NCBI GenBank assembly: GCA_964581105.1
Contig: CAZOMB010000015.1
Coordinates: forward strand, 1-26,045
Direction: 5' to 3'
DNA length: 26,045 nt
Origin: UBA10161 sp964581105
GTDB taxonomy: Archaea > Micrarchaeota > Micrarchaeia > Anstonellales > Anstonellaceae
The notes under the pieces are model-generated. The model made no database searches, was not told the origin of the DNA, and saw only the letters and a program-made list of their open reading frames with translations. Position 1 is the stretch's first letter, and every line of letters begins with the position of its first letter. Shown here piece after piece: positions 6,978 through 15,194 of this stretch. The position numbers and the translations under genes were made by a program.

Positions 6978-8177
6978 TCAGCCAAGCTTGGCAACCTTTT
7001 CAAGGGTTTCTTTCAGCTTTCCAATCTCTTCCTCATTATTATAGACATACAATGATGCCCTGACTGCCCCTTTTCCAAAGCCCATTGACTCTGCAGCAGG
7101 CTGGGCGCAGAAAACCCCTGAGCGCATTGCAATTTTTGAAAGGTCATTGCTCATCAAGGCAACCTGATGGGAAGATACTCCTTTAAGGTTAAAGCAGACC
7201 AAAGCGCATCTCTTATCAGCTGAGGGAGAGCCATAAATTGATGAGCCGCTGATTGATTTGATTGCCTCTAGCAGCTTTGATGCCATTCGTTTCTCATGCT
7301 CTTCAACATTTTGCATGCCGATTTTTGAAAGGTAATCGCATGCTGCTCCCATTCCAATTGCCCCTGCATAATTCTGTATGCCTGCTTCAAACCTTTTTGG
7401 GGCTTTTTTGAACTGCACAGAATCCATTTTCACAGAATCAATGGTTTCCCCTCCAACAATAAAAGTATCAAGTTTTTCAAGTGCCTCTTCTTTTCCGACA
7501 AGGCAGCCTATTCCTGTTGGGCCAAGCATCTTATGCCCGGAAAACGCAACAAAATCAGCCCCAATTTTTTTGAAGTCAACTTTTGAATGCGGCACGCCTT
7601 GTGCAGCATCAACAAGAACAGCTGCCCCGTTTTCATGCGCAATTTTCACTATTTTCTCAAGAGGCGCTCTCATCCCAGTGGTATTTGTCGTATGATGGAT
7701 TGCAACAAGCGCAGTTTTCCTGCCAATCTTCTCTGCAACAGACTTTTCGCTTATCTCTCCTTTTTCATTTGACTCAAGAAACTCAAGCTTTGCAATGCCT
7801 CTTCTTTGCTGCTCAATTGCAGGAAGCAAAACAGAGTGGTGCTCAAGCCTGCTTGTTACTATTTCCTTCCTTTGAGAATAATCAAAAGAGCGGATTACTA
7901 AATTAAGCCCTTCAGTAGTATTTTTGGTCCATATTGCCTGCTCTGGCTTTGCATTCACGAACTTTGCAACCTTCTCCCTTGCAGAATCAAAAAGCTCTGA
8001 TGTCTTTTTGGCAAGCGAATGGGCCGATCTTCCTGCACAGCCTGACACTTCTTCATAATAATGCCTTTCAGCCCCAATCACCTGGTTTGGCTTTAGGCTT
8101 GTGCAAGCAGAGTCAAAGTAAATTACCTTGCCCATCTTCAGCAAAGCAAAGTCATGCCTTATTTTTTCAATATCCAT
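6978..8177 (-). CDS. sufS: Cysteine desulfurase, SufS type
   Basis: PLP enzyme that takes sulfur from cysteine for iron-sulfur cluster and thio-cofactor assembly. The 399-residue chain shows YFDSACTSLKP at the N-terminus, the PLP-binding loop VDAAQGVPHSKVDF, the Schiff-base lysine in FSGHKMLGPTGIG (about residue 216), and the persulfide cysteine in SGVFCAQP (about residue 357) in the SufS context. ATG 8177 overlaps the TGA of the DsbA-like gene by one base (TGATG), so it is translationally coupled. No SufBCD or SufU gene is in the window. The iron-sulfur enzymes nearby (KorAB, Elp3) are plausible clients, but that is general inference. Confidence 0.94.
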   Translation of the reverse strand: MDIEKIRHDFALLKMGKVIYFDSACTSLKPNQVIGAERHYYEEVSGCAGRSAHSLAKKTSELFDSAREKVAKFVNAKPEQAIWTKNTTEGLNLVIRSFDYSQRKEIVTSRLEHHSVLLPAIEQQRRGIAKLEFLESNEKGEISEKSVAEKIGRKTALVAIHHTTNTTGMRAPLEKIVKIAHENGAAVLVDAAQGVPHSKVDFKKIGADFVAFSGHKMLGPTGIGCLVGKEEALEKLDTFIVGGETIDSVKMDSVQFKKAPKRFEAGIQNYAGAIGMGAACDYLSKIGMQNVEEHEKRMASKLLEAIKSISGSSIYGSPSADKRCALVCFNLKGVSSHQVALMSNDLSKIAMRSGVFCAQPAAESMGFGKGAVRASLYVYNNEEEIGKLKETLEKVAKLG

Positions 8178-9058
8178 CAAGAGCCCTTTAAAAGTCTTTT
8201 TATTTCCTCTTCTGCTTCTTGTACTGCATTTTCACCTACAAAAGCCTTTCCATTGACAAAGAATGTCGGGGTGCCGTATATTCCACAGCCCTGACCTTCC
8301 TCCAAAGTATTCATAACGTCTTCTTCAAACTTCTTGCTTGAGTAGCAGGCCCCAAACCCTGTTACATTCAAATTTTCAGCAAGCTCAACAAGTGCAGTGT
8401 CGCCCCTTTGCCCTATCTCCTCCTGGCTCTCAAATATAGCAGCGCGGTATTCCCAGTATTTTCCTGCCTCATTTGCGCATGAAGCAGCAATTGCTGTTTC
8501 TGTTGAATATGCGTGATTTGCCAAGGGGAATGGCTTGAATACAAAGTATACACTGGCCTGGTATTTTTGTATTAATTGATGAACATTTTCTTCTGCCTGC
8601 CTAGTATAAGGGCAGTTATAGCAGCCAAATTCTATTACAGTGACATTTGATGAGGAATTTCCTATTGCAATCCCGTCAAGCGTGCCAGGGGCCTTGAGAA
8701 AGTTCTCATTTTGGAGGCCAGAATAAATGCAAAAGCCTCCTTCAGGCCCATTGCAGTTCCCATAAAGCACAAAGTTGTATGCACCGTCAACAGTGAAGTA
8801 GATGCTTGCAATTAACAGCAATGTGAACAATAGGGAAAAAGCCTCAAAATGCCTGTTTACAAATACTGCCCCTTTTGGCCAGAATTTCATAATGCCTGAA
8901 ATGCTCTTTGACTTGATTTCCTCATCAAGGCCAGTGTCACATGGCCTTAATGTGGCCTTTTTAATGACACAGTCAAAGGCTCTTTTTGCAAGAGGCCTGT
9001 ACTTTGCTGAAAATATGGACAAGAATGCCAAAACAAACAAGGCAACAAAGCAGAGCAT
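8177..9058 (-). CDS. Membrane-anchored DsbA-like thiol:disulfide oxidoreductase
   Basis: A 293-residue protein with a hydrophobic N-terminal segment (residues 2-18) and a second membrane segment (about 71-92), then an extracytoplasmic thioredoxin-fold domain. The active site is FGCYNCPYTR (Cys146, Cys149), preceded by the strand SNVTVIEF, and the cis-proline loop is YGTPTFFVNGKAF near residue 265. This is the DsbA/thioredoxin_4 arrangement. It probably forms or isomerises disulfides in exported proteins; the Cys-rich lipoprotein gene nearby is an obvious kind of substrate, though that link is inferred. The segment LRPCDTGLDEEIKSK between the membrane spans looks like a conserved extension and carries extra cysteines. 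The start lies 9 bases after the dehydrogenase stop with GGTG upstream, so the genes form an operon. Confidence 0.85.
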   Translation of the reverse strand: MLCFVALFVLAFLSIFSAKYRPLAKRAFDCVIKKATLRPCDTGLDEEIKSKSISGIMKFWPKGAVFVNRHFEAFSLLFTLLLIASIYFTVDGAYNFVLYGNCNGPEGGFCIYSGLQNENFLKAPGTLDGIAIGNSSSNVTVIEFGCYNCPYTRQAEENVHQLIQKYQASVYFVFKPFPLANHAYSTETAIAASCANEAGKYWEYRAAIFESQEEIGQRGDTALVELAENLNVTGFGACYSSKKFEEDVMNTLEEGQGCGIYGTPTFFVNGKAFVGENAVQEAEEEIKRLLKGS

Positions 9059-9067
9059 TTTTTACAC

Positions 9068-10174
9068 CTATCTGAGCTTGCAGCTGCAATTTTCCTCCAT
9101 TTTGCCAAGCACCCTGCTTTCAGCAATGTCAAGAGCAGCCTTTCTCACATTCAAGTTTTCTGTCTTTTCAAGCACTAACTTTGTATTCTCAATTATCTTT
9201 TCCTTTACCATTGAAAACATCTCTTTTTCAGTGCCGCCAATGTGCTCAACATAAGAGGAAATAACCCCGCCTGCATTTGCCACAAAATCAGGAATGATCA
9301 AAATCCCCTTCTTTTTTGCAAGCTCGCGCTCTATCTCATATTTCATGGGTATATTTGCAGCCTCAACAATGATTTTTGCCTTTATTGGGTCCATGTTCCC
9401 AACATGGATTACGTCTGGCCTTGCCCCAGGCACAAGGACATCGCACTTAATGCCAAAAAGAGCCCCTGTTTCAAGGGTTTTTGCCCCAGGATAAGAAGTC
9501 ACAGTCCTTTTTTCCTTTTTCACAGAAGCAAGCTTCTCATAGTCAAATCCGCTTTCCAGGTACGCAGTTCCTTTTGAGTCTGATACAGCAACAATCTTTG
9601 CTCCTTTTTCAGAAAGGAACTTTGCAGTAAATGTCCCAACATTTCCAAATCCCTCTATTGCAATTTCAGCTCCCTGAACAGGGATTTTCATGTGCTCAAG
9701 CGCAACTTCTGCTGCCAAGGCAACGCCATAGCCTGTTGAACCAAGCTCATGCGGCAAGCCTCCCATTGAGCTTGGCTTTCCTGTAACTGCTTTTGGGTTT
9801 CCAATGGTTTTTGCAATTATTGCCATCTCCTTTTCTCCCATGTTCATGTCAGGCGCAGCAATATAATGGTCAGGCACAAGCCCGGCTATCCTTTCAGCAA
9901 ATGCGCCGACAATTTCTGCCTTGTGCGGGTTTTTTGGGTCTGCCTTAATCCCTGATTTAGCCCCTCCAAAAGGTATTCCAGCCAAAGCATTTTTCCAAGT
10001 CATTGCCCTGGCAAGGCCAAATACTTCAGCAGTGGTGACATCAGGAACCATGCGCACCCCGCCTTTCCCAGGCCCTAAGGCAGTATTGTCAATCACAAGC
10101 ACAGCGCGCATTTTTGTTATTGGGTCATAAACCTCAACTATCCTTTCTGGGCCTATTGCATCTCCAAATTCCAT
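9068..10174 (-). CDS. Glu/Leu/Phe/Val dehydrogenase family (probably glutamate dehydrogenase)
   Basis: NAD(P)-dependent oxidative deamination of an amino acid, or the reverse amination. Substrate-binding and catalytic motifs are complete: GPGKGGVRM (Lys37), PFGGAKSGI (Lys73), and YIAAPDMNMG (catalytic Asp near 109). The Rossmann motif is EGFGNVGTFTAKFL followed by AVSDSKG. At 368 residues it is shorter than typical hexameric glutamate dehydrogenases (about 415) and lacks much of the N-terminal helical part; leucine dehydrogenases have this shorter length, but GKGGVRM favours the glutamate branch. The start is well supported by AAAGGAGTGG just before ATG 10174. It is the first gene of the operon with the DsbA-like gene and sufS. 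Confidence 0.9.
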   Translation of the reverse strand: MEFGDAIGPERIVEVYDPITKMRAVLVIDNTALGPGKGGVRMVPDVTTAEVFGLARAMTWKNALAGIPFGGAKSGIKADPKNPHKAEIVGAFAERIAGLVPDHYIAAPDMNMGEKEMAIIAKTIGNPKAVTGKPSSMGGLPHELGSTGYGVALAAEVALEHMKIPVQGAEIAIEGFGNVGTFTAKFLSEKGAKIVAVSDSKGTAYLESGFDYEKLASVKKEKRTVTSYPGAKTLETGALFGIKCDVLVPGARPDVIHVGNMDPIKAKIIVEAANIPMKYEIERELAKKKGILIIPDFVANAGGVISSYVEHIGGTEKEMFSMVKEKIIENTKLVLEKTENLNVRKAALDIAESRVLGKMEENCSCKLR

Positions 10175-10186
10175 TTAACCACTCCT

Positions 10187-11215
10187 TTAAGAGACTCCTC
10201 TGCACCTTTGGATTACTGGGTCGCAGGAGCTTTCTGGCGGGCAGTCCTCATTCCTTGTGCATGTAATCTGCACGCACCTGTATGCATTCTCAGAATATGG
10301 GTCTGTATCGCACCTCTCATTATAAGCGCACTCAGATGACTTTGTGCAATACCCGATTTTAGTGTCGCACTTGTGGGTTTCTGGGTCGCATGCCTGCCAG
10401 ACTCCGCATTCTGCATCAGTTGAGCAGAACCCAGGCCTTGATATGCACCTTCTGCTCTGAACATCGCATATTTGCCAGCTTTCGCAGTCTGCCAAAGAAG
10501 AGCAAAGGCTCCTTTTTGCCTCGCAAACATGGGTTTCTGAATTGCAAAGCTGCCAGCTTGTGCAGTCCTTGTCGCTTGCGCAAAAGTCAGGGCCTGCCAA
10601 GCAGCGCCTTAAGACCTGGTCACATACCTGCCATCCCTCACAATCCAGGTCATTGTTGCAAAAACCTTCCCTTACAGTGCAGTAATGAGAAGTGACATTG
10701 CATTCCTGCCAAAGCTCGCACTCAACAGTTGTTGAGCACCTTCCTGGCAATGAAACGCATTTTCCAGAGCTTGTGTCGCACATCTGGAAGCTTTCGCAGT
10801 CAAACTGGTTTTTGCAGTTTCCTGGCTTTGGCACGCATACATGCCTTGTTTGGCTGCAAACCTCTGTGGCACTATTGCAAAGCTCATCAGTATCGCAAAA
10901 CCCTGCCTTTGGCTTGCAAGTATAATTGCCCTCAACGTCGCACACTTGCCATCCCTCGCAGTCAGTCTCAACCCTGCACCTGTCACTCAAAAAGTCGCAC
11001 TTATGGGTGTTCATATTGCAGATTTGAAGCTCATCATTGCACTCAACGTCAGCATTGCAAAAGCCAGGCCGAAGGACACACTGCCTTTTTTCAGTATCAC
11101 AGGTCTGCCACTCCTTGCATCCCCTGTCGCTTGAGCATCCGGTATTAAGGCACCCTGACATAAAAACCAGTGCAACTAGCACAAGCAGAGAAAGTATGAG
11201 ATAATGCCTTTGCAA
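10187..11215 (-). CDS. Lipoprotein with twelve Cys-rich tandem repeats
   Basis: A hydrophobic segment LILSLLVLVALVFMSGC with a lipobox-like SGC suggests an exported lipid-anchored protein. The rest is about twelve tandem repeats of 26-29 residues with four Cys each, pattern near C-x5-C-x6-C-x6-C, most with WQxCD in the middle (EGWQVCD, ESWQICD, TSWQLCN). Each repeat can make two disulfides. Function unknown; similar Cys-rich repeat surface proteins exist in other secreted families, but no homologue can be named. The frame opens at 11401, but the start is placed at TTG 11215, because AAAGGTGGT lies 3 bases upstream and the product (342 residues) then begins directly with the signal segment. 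An upstream start would read through low-quality sequence overlapping the divergent gene. Confidence 0.82.
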   Translation of the reverse strand: MQRHYLILSLLVLVALVFMSGCLNTGCSSDRGCKEWQTCDTEKRQCVLRPGFCNADVECNDELQICNMNTHKCDFLSDRCRVETDCEGWQVCDVEGNYTCKPKAGFCDTDELCNSATEVCSQTRHVCVPKPGNCKNQFDCESFQMCDTSSGKCVSLPGRCSTTVECELWQECNVTSHYCTVREGFCNNDLDCEGWQVCDQVLRRCLAGPDFCASDKDCTSWQLCNSETHVCEAKRSLCSSLADCESWQICDVQSRRCISRPGFCSTDAECGVWQACDPETHKCDTKIGYCTKSSECAYNERCDTDPYSENAYRCVQITCTRNEDCPPESSCDPVIQRCRGVS

Positions 11216-11328
11216 TTGACCACCTTTTGACAGAAAGACCTTCAGGCGAAAAAATATAAAAAGCCCCATCTTCTTGTAAGCCAAATTCCATAGATAAGCT
11301 TTTAAGATTTTGAACGCCAAGCTTGCAC

Positions 11329-12141
11329 ATGAAACCTTTTGCAGTGCTTTTGGCGCTTTCAATAATGTGCTCTTCGCTTTTTGCAGCGAGTTTGGTTGCA
11401 CCTATTTCAACGCAAATAGAGCAGGATTCCCAGGTAATAATGGGAAATGTTGGGCCTGGCCAGACCTTTTTTGTCATAGTGCAGCCAGAGGCCTCAACAG
11501 GTGGCAAATTTGGCATTGGGGGCTCATATGACCAGATGTTTGCCTCGCAGCTTCCTTACAAATGGGCCTCAACCCCGTCAAGGCTCTATGCAAAGCCCCT
11601 GCAGACAGACATCACTGTGCCAAAAGATGCTGCTGACGGAGAATACGAAGTAGAGCTTACGCTTTGGGACGAGGCAGGAGAAGAAGGGCTTGGGGACAAC
11701 ATAACATTCACAGTAAAAGTCACTGTAACAAAAGACGTAATGGACATGAAAATAGAGCCAACCTCCCAGTCAGTGGGAGCAAGCCAGCCTGCCCGCTATG
11801 CAATAACAATACTTAACAAGGGAATTGCAAACGATGTATTCACAGTCGGCTCAATAGGCGTGCGGGACTGGGAGTTCACAAGAAGCGTATATATCAGGTC
11901 AGGGACTTCAAAAACCATTAATTATGAGCTGGTAGGAAACGAGGAATCAGACTACCAGGTAACAATCTGGGCCCGCTCATCATCAAGTGACAGCATATCT
12001 GCAAGCCTTCCAGTATTCCTTCGGGTAAACACTGACCTTTTGTCAGACTTTAAGGCAGTCAACCGCGGCTTGCTGCTTTTCCCTGTTGCAGAAGCCCCAA
12101 TATATTTTGTGGTTGGCCTGATTTCAAACCTGTTCCAATAA
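11329..12141 (+). CDS. Secreted protein with beta-sandwich domains and C-terminal hydrophobic tail
   Basis: Product of about 270 residues. The N-terminal MKPFAVLLALSIMCSSLFAA is a clear signal peptide. The mature part is rich in predicted beta strands. Its middle (ITVPKDAADGEYEVELTLWD, then NITFTVKVTVTKDV) and the following TSQSVGASQPARYAITILNKG resemble two immunoglobulin-like domains of the kind found in archaeal surface proteins. The C-terminus FPVAEAPIYFVVGLISNLF is hydrophobic and may anchor it. No catalytic motif is visible. ATG 11329 has no ribosome-binding site, fitting a leaderless message; an in-frame TTG lies 6 bases earlier. It is divergent from the Cys-rich lipoprotein gene, so the two surface proteins may share a control region. 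elp3 follows after 9 bases. Confidence 0.8.
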   Translation: MKPFAVLLALSIMCSSLFAASLVAPISTQIEQDSQVIMGNVGPGQTFFVIVQPEASTGGKFGIGGSYDQMFASQLPYKWASTPSRLYAKPLQTDITVPKDAADGEYEVELTLWDEAGEEGLGDNITFTVKVTVTKDVMDMKIEPTSQSVGASQPARYAITILNKGIANDVFTVGSIGVRDWEFTRSVYIRSGTSKTINYELVGNEESDYQVTIWARSSSSDSISASLPVFLRVNTDLLSDFKAVNRGLLLFPVAEAPIYFVVGLISNLFQ

Positions 12142-12150
12142 AGGTGTTTT

Positions 12151-13815
12151 ATGCACTCAAAAGACACAGCCCACAGTGCAACTGCTGCAGCAAAGCTCCT
12201 CAAAAGGCTTGGAAAGCTCCCCTTTTACTCATACAACAAGAAAAAGCCAGGGAAAAAAGAGCTTGAAACAAGAAAAAAGGCTGCAAAACAAGCTGCCAAC
12301 GAGCTTATCAAAAGCCCAAGCCAAAACCTTCAAGCACTTAAAGGCAAAATCTCCTCAGAGCACAAAATATTATTCCTGAAAAACTCTGAAATTTTGCAGC
12401 ACATACCAAAGTCAAGGAACAAGCTGCGCAACAGACTCATAAAAGCCCCAACCAGAACTCTCTCAGGAGTTTCCCCAATTGCAATAATGTTTTCCCCTTT
12501 CCCATGCGGAGGAGGCTGCATTTACTGCCCAAAAGGGGGCAATGCTCCGCAATCATACACAGGCTATGAGCCAACCACAATGCGCGCAATACAAAACCAG
12601 TATTCAGCAAAAAAGCAGATTGCCTCCAGGCTCAAGCAATACCAGCAGCAAGGCCATGAAACTTCCAAATGCCATCTGATAATAATGGGCGGCACCTTCC
12701 TCTGCGCACCACCAGCATATAGGCGCTCATTCATAAAGCAGGCATTTGACGAGCTTAATGGCTTTTCATCAAAAACCCTGAAACAGGCAATAGACTCAAA
12801 TGAAAAAGCCCCTCACAGGGCAATAGGCGTGACTTATGAAACCAGGCCAGACTATGCATTTGAAAAACACGCAAATGAATTTCTTCTTCTTGCAGGAACA
12901 CAGGTTGAATTAGGAGTGCAATGCCTGTCAAACAAAGTATATAAAAAAGTAAACCGCGGCCATACAATAGCAGACGTAATAAAATCAACCCAAATACTCA
13001 AAAATTCTGGATTCAAAGTATGCTATCACATGATGCCTGGCTTGTTTTGTACTCCCAGGCAAGACATAGCATATTTCAAAAAGCTCTTTTCCTCCCAAGA
13101 CTTTCAGCCAGACATGCTCAAAATCTACCCTACTTTAGTTGTGCAAGGGTCAGAAATATACAATCTATGGAAAAAAGGCAAATACTCCCCATACACAACA
13201 GAGCAGGCAGCAAAAGTAATTGCACAAGCAACAAAATACATACCTTCATATGTCAGAGTACAAAGGATACAGCGGGACATACCTGTTCCTATAATAGCAG
13301 CAGGGGTAAAGCACTCAAACCTGCGCCAGATAGTTGAGCAAAAATTAGCTAAGCGAGGAGAGCATTGCAGATGCATCCGCTGCAGGGAAATAGGGGCAAT
13401 ACACAGGAAAAAGGCATCCCCAGGAAAACTAAACCTCAAATTGCAAAGATTAGACTATAAGGCATCAAAAGCAAAAGAAATATTCCTGTCATTTGAAGAC
13501 ATGCAACAGGATATATTGGCAGCATTTCTCAGGCTTCGCATCCCAAAAAACTCCCACAGAAAGGAAATAGGCTCATTTTCCTCAATAGTGCGCGAGCTCC
13601 ATGTATATGGCCAAGAGGCAGCAATAGGCGAGCATTCCCCTAGGAAGCTTCAGCACACAGGCTTTGGCAAAAAACTGCTCTCAGAAGCAGAGGCAATAAC
13701 AAAAAAAGAATTCGGGCTCTCAAAAATCTTCATTCTCTCAGGACCAGGAGCAAGAGGCTATTACCGGAAATTCAACTACTCACTTGATGGACCTTACATG
13801 AGCAAGAAACTCTAA
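12151..13815 (+). CDS. elp3: tRNA uridine-34 carboxymethyl-modifying enzyme Elp3
   Basis: Radical-SAM acetyltransferase that starts cm5U-type modification of the wobble uridine in tRNA. In 554 residues: an N-terminal tRNA-binding basic region, the radical SAM cluster motif CGGGCIYCPKG (Cys119, Cys123, Cys126) followed by SYTGYEPTTMRA, a central TIM barrel (IIMGGTF, GVTYETRPD, VELGVQ, CYHMMPGL), a cysteine group CRCIRC near residue 409, and a C-terminal GNAT domain with QHTGFGKKLLSEAE and RGYYRKFNYSLDGPYM. Length and order match archaeal Elp3. The start is supported by AAAGGTG ending 3-4 bases upstream of ATG. It ends in a 3-base convergent overlap with the HEKKH gene. No other Elongator subunit is present, as usual in archaea. 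Confidence 0.96.
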   Translation: MHSKDTAHSATAAAKLLKRLGKLPFYSYNKKKPGKKELETRKKAAKQAANELIKSPSQNLQALKGKISSEHKILFLKNSEILQHIPKSRNKLRNRLIKAPTRTLSGVSPIAIMFSPFPCGGGCIYCPKGGNAPQSYTGYEPTTMRAIQNQYSAKKQIASRLKQYQQQGHETSKCHLIIMGGTFLCAPPAYRRSFIKQAFDELNGFSSKTLKQAIDSNEKAPHRAIGVTYETRPDYAFEKHANEFLLLAGTQVELGVQCLSNKVYKKVNRGHTIADVIKSTQILKNSGFKVCYHMMPGLFCTPRQDIAYFKKLFSSQDFQPDMLKIYPTLVVQGSEIYNLWKKGKYSPYTTEQAAKVIAQATKYIPSYVRVQRIQRDIPVPIIAAGVKHSNLRQIVEQKLAKRGEHCRCIRCREIGAIHRKKASPGKLNLKLQRLDYKASKAKEIFLSFEDMQQDILAAFLRLRIPKNSHRKEIGSFSSIVRELHVYGQEAAIGEHSPRKLQHTGFGKKLLSEAEAITKKEFGLSKIFILSGPGARGYYRKFNYSLDGPYMSKKL

Positions 13816-14912
13816 TTTTTTTCAAAAGCAAGGGTTTGCAGCTTTCCTGCAAGTTCTTTTGTCTTTTCAAACTGCTCATAAAACTCCTTGCTTGGCTCAT
13901 TCTTAAAGTCAGATGCCTTTCCAAGTTCATCAAGCTTTTTGCAGACAACCCCGAGCCTTGCTTTCCAGTTATTCTTCTCAAGCATGCCCTTGTAAACCGC
14001 AAACCCAAGGCTCTTCTGAATCTCTTTGACATCTCTCTGGTTTTTCTTAAGGAACCCTGAAAGCCCTTTTGAATACTTTTCGATTTTATCTTTATCAAGA
14101 TTCTTGTCAGCAAGCAAAACATCATCTATAATGTTGCTCAGAACCGGGTCTTCCAGTGCTTCATCTTTTTTCAGGAAAAGACATCTTAACAAGTCCCTTC
14201 GCGCCTCAAAATTAACAGGGTTCTTTGACACATACTCCTTGTTTTCCCTTGAATTTAGCCAAATTGATGAAAACTCCGCAGGGTTAAGCAGAATATTCTC
14301 AGAATAGGCATGGACTTCACCAAGGTACTGCCATATTTCATTGGAAATGTTTGTCAGGTTGCATAGTATGTGAAAAGCAGGTCCGTCTATTTTTGCATAA
14401 AATTCTGCGTGCTTTTTTTCGTGAGCTATTATGGTTTCTTCAGAATAACAAAACCCATCCGGTCCACCCTCCTTGTTCTTATTGATATAAATGTTTGAGC
14501 TTAATGAAATGCAAAATCCGAACGGATCTGTCTGCTTGCCGTTGTAAGGGGAAACATAATACACGTCCTTGTGCATGGGGTGATTTGAAACTATCTCATA
14601 AATATCAGCAATGTCTATCTTGCCGCCAATGAGTTGCTTCTTGCCTGCACTGACTTTGCAAACAAATTTCTTTTCTCTAAGTTTATGGTGCTGGTCCTCA
14701 ATTTTGGCAAGTTTTTCTATCAAAATGAAGTAGTAGATTCCTTTTTTCAACCGGTTTTCAAATGTTTTCCTTTGCATGCAAAGTGCATCATGCCTTTTTG
14801 CAAGTTTCTGGGCATCTGTAAAGAGCTTTGACGAAACAATCTTTTTACATAAAGCTAATTCTAGCTCTTTTTGGCTAGTATTGCCCCTGACCCGGCTTTT
14901 AGTTATCACCAT
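13812..14912 (-). CDS. Unknown protein with HEKKH zincin-like motif
   Basis: A 366-residue soluble protein, no signal peptide. A candidate metalloprotease motif lies in TIIAHEKKHAEFY (His164, Glu165, His168), and a possible third ligand follows about 30 residues later in LGEVHAYSE (Glu199, His201 or Glu205). A hydrophobic strand before the motif fits the zincin fold. The N-terminal third is basic and helical; the C-terminal 150 residues are charged and helical. I recognise no family. A TATA-like TTTAAATA (14935-14942 on this strand) ends 23 bases before ATG 14912, pointing to a leaderless transcript. Alternatives: a non-catalytic helical protein in which HExxH is accidental. Confidence 0.7.
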   Translation of the reverse strand: MVITKSRVRGNTSQKELELALCKKIVSSKLFTDAQKLAKRHDALCMQRKTFENRLKKGIYYFILIEKLAKIEDQHHKLREKKFVCKVSAGKKQLIGGKIDIADIYEIVSNHPMHKDVYYVSPYNGKQTDPFGFCISLSSNIYINKNKEGGPDGFCYSEETIIAHEKKHAEFYAKIDGPAFHILCNLTNISNEIWQYLGEVHAYSENILLNPAEFSSIWLNSRENKEYVSKNPVNFEARRDLLRCLFLKKDEALEDPVLSNIIDDVLLADKNLDKDKIEKYSKGLSGFLKKNQRDVKEIQKSLGFAVYKGMLEKNNWKARLGVVCKKLDELGKASDFKNEPSKEFYEQFEKTKELAGKLQTLAFEKN

Positions 14913-14934
14913 GTTATTCTATTATATATAACAG

Positions 14935-14942
14935 TATTTAAA
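14935..14942 (-). promoter_or_regulatory. TATA box of the HEKKH gene
   Basis: TTTAAATA on the minus strand ends 23 bases before the ATG at 14912, the spacing expected for a leaderless archaeal message. A second AT-rich stretch (14921-14932) lies too close to the start to serve unless translation begins further in. Confidence 0.5.
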
Positions 14943-14960
14943 CCTTTCCCTCTCAGAGCA

Positions 14961-14969
14961 AAGTAAAAA
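14961..14969 (-). terminator. Oligo-T after tRNA-Gly(CCC)
   Basis: On the minus strand the tRNA 3' end is followed at once by a T-rich run (TTTTTACTT), the usual kind of archaeal intrinsic termination signal. Confidence 0.5.
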
Positions 14970-14983
14970 TGCGACTGCCGGGA

Positions 14984-15034
14984 TTTTCACAGAGGTTTTT
15001 GGTGGAGCTTTTTAGGCATCCCAAAAAAGGTCCC
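14984..15034 (-). other. tRNA-Gly(CCC) intron 2, T-loop (51 nt)
   Basis: Removal restores T-loop TTCAAAT between the perfect T stem CCGGG/CCCGG. The best splice reading pairs exon TTCA with intron TGAA and has bulges AAG and AAT, which puts the intron at position 59/60; sliding by one base gives 58/59 with the same product. The outer helix is weak, so this is a relaxed motif. It contains the hairpin CTTTTTTGG-GATG-CCTAAAAAG. Confidence 0.82.
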
Positions 15035-15055
15035 TTTGAACCCGGGTCTCAAGCT

Positions 15056-15111
15056 TTCTCCAACCATTTCCAGTTTTCCGTCAACGCTTTTAGGCACCCC
15101 AAAAAGGGTTG
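15056..15111 (-). other. tRNA-Gly(CCC) intron 1, anticodon loop 37/38 (56 nt)
   Basis: A canonical BHB motif can be drawn: exon stem CGAGC/GCTTG; central 4-bp helix TTCC (exon) with GGAG (intron); 3-base bulges CAC and AAA; outer helix AACC/GGTT. Cutting after the second base of each bulge gives a 7-base anticodon loop. The intron begins with a hairpin (CTTTTTGG-GGTG-CCTAAAAG) matching the one in the T-loop introns, and its end GGTTGGAGAA nearly equals the end of the tRNA-Arg intron (GGTTGGACAA). Confidence 0.88.
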
Positions 15112-15194
15112 TGGGAAGCTCGGATCCTACCAGGCTGGACTACAGTCGCACGGCTTCCTCTATAATCAATCATATATTAAATTGCCACTGGTTT

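Larger units (their letters stand above)
14970..15149 (-). tRNA. tRNA-Gly(CCC) with two introns (anticodon loop and T-loop)
   Basis: Read on the minus strand from 15149. Acceptor GCGACTG pairs with CAGTCGC (14977-14971); D stem GTCC/GGAT with one wobble; D loop AGCCTGGTA; anticodon stem CGAGC (15122-15118) with GCTTG (15054-15050); loop TTCCCAA after splicing, anticodon CCC for glycine codon GGG; variable AGAC; T stem CCGGG (15045-15041) with CCCGG (14982-14978); T-loop TTCAAAT after splicing. Discriminator A at 14970, no CCA. A TATA-like ATTTAATATAT on this strand (about 15172-15182) is correctly placed upstream, and a T-run follows the 3' end. The gene lies between two minus-strand protein genes. 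Confidence 0.92.

Noticed and set aside
10187..11215. Tandem repeat-like DNA with recurring TCGCA and CTGCCA words
   Set aside because: Explained by the Cys-rich protein repeats on the minus strand.
14921..14932. The sequence TTATATATAAT as the TATA box of the HEKKH gene
   Set aside because: It would put the transcript start inside the coding region; TTTAAATA slightly further upstream has the right spacing.
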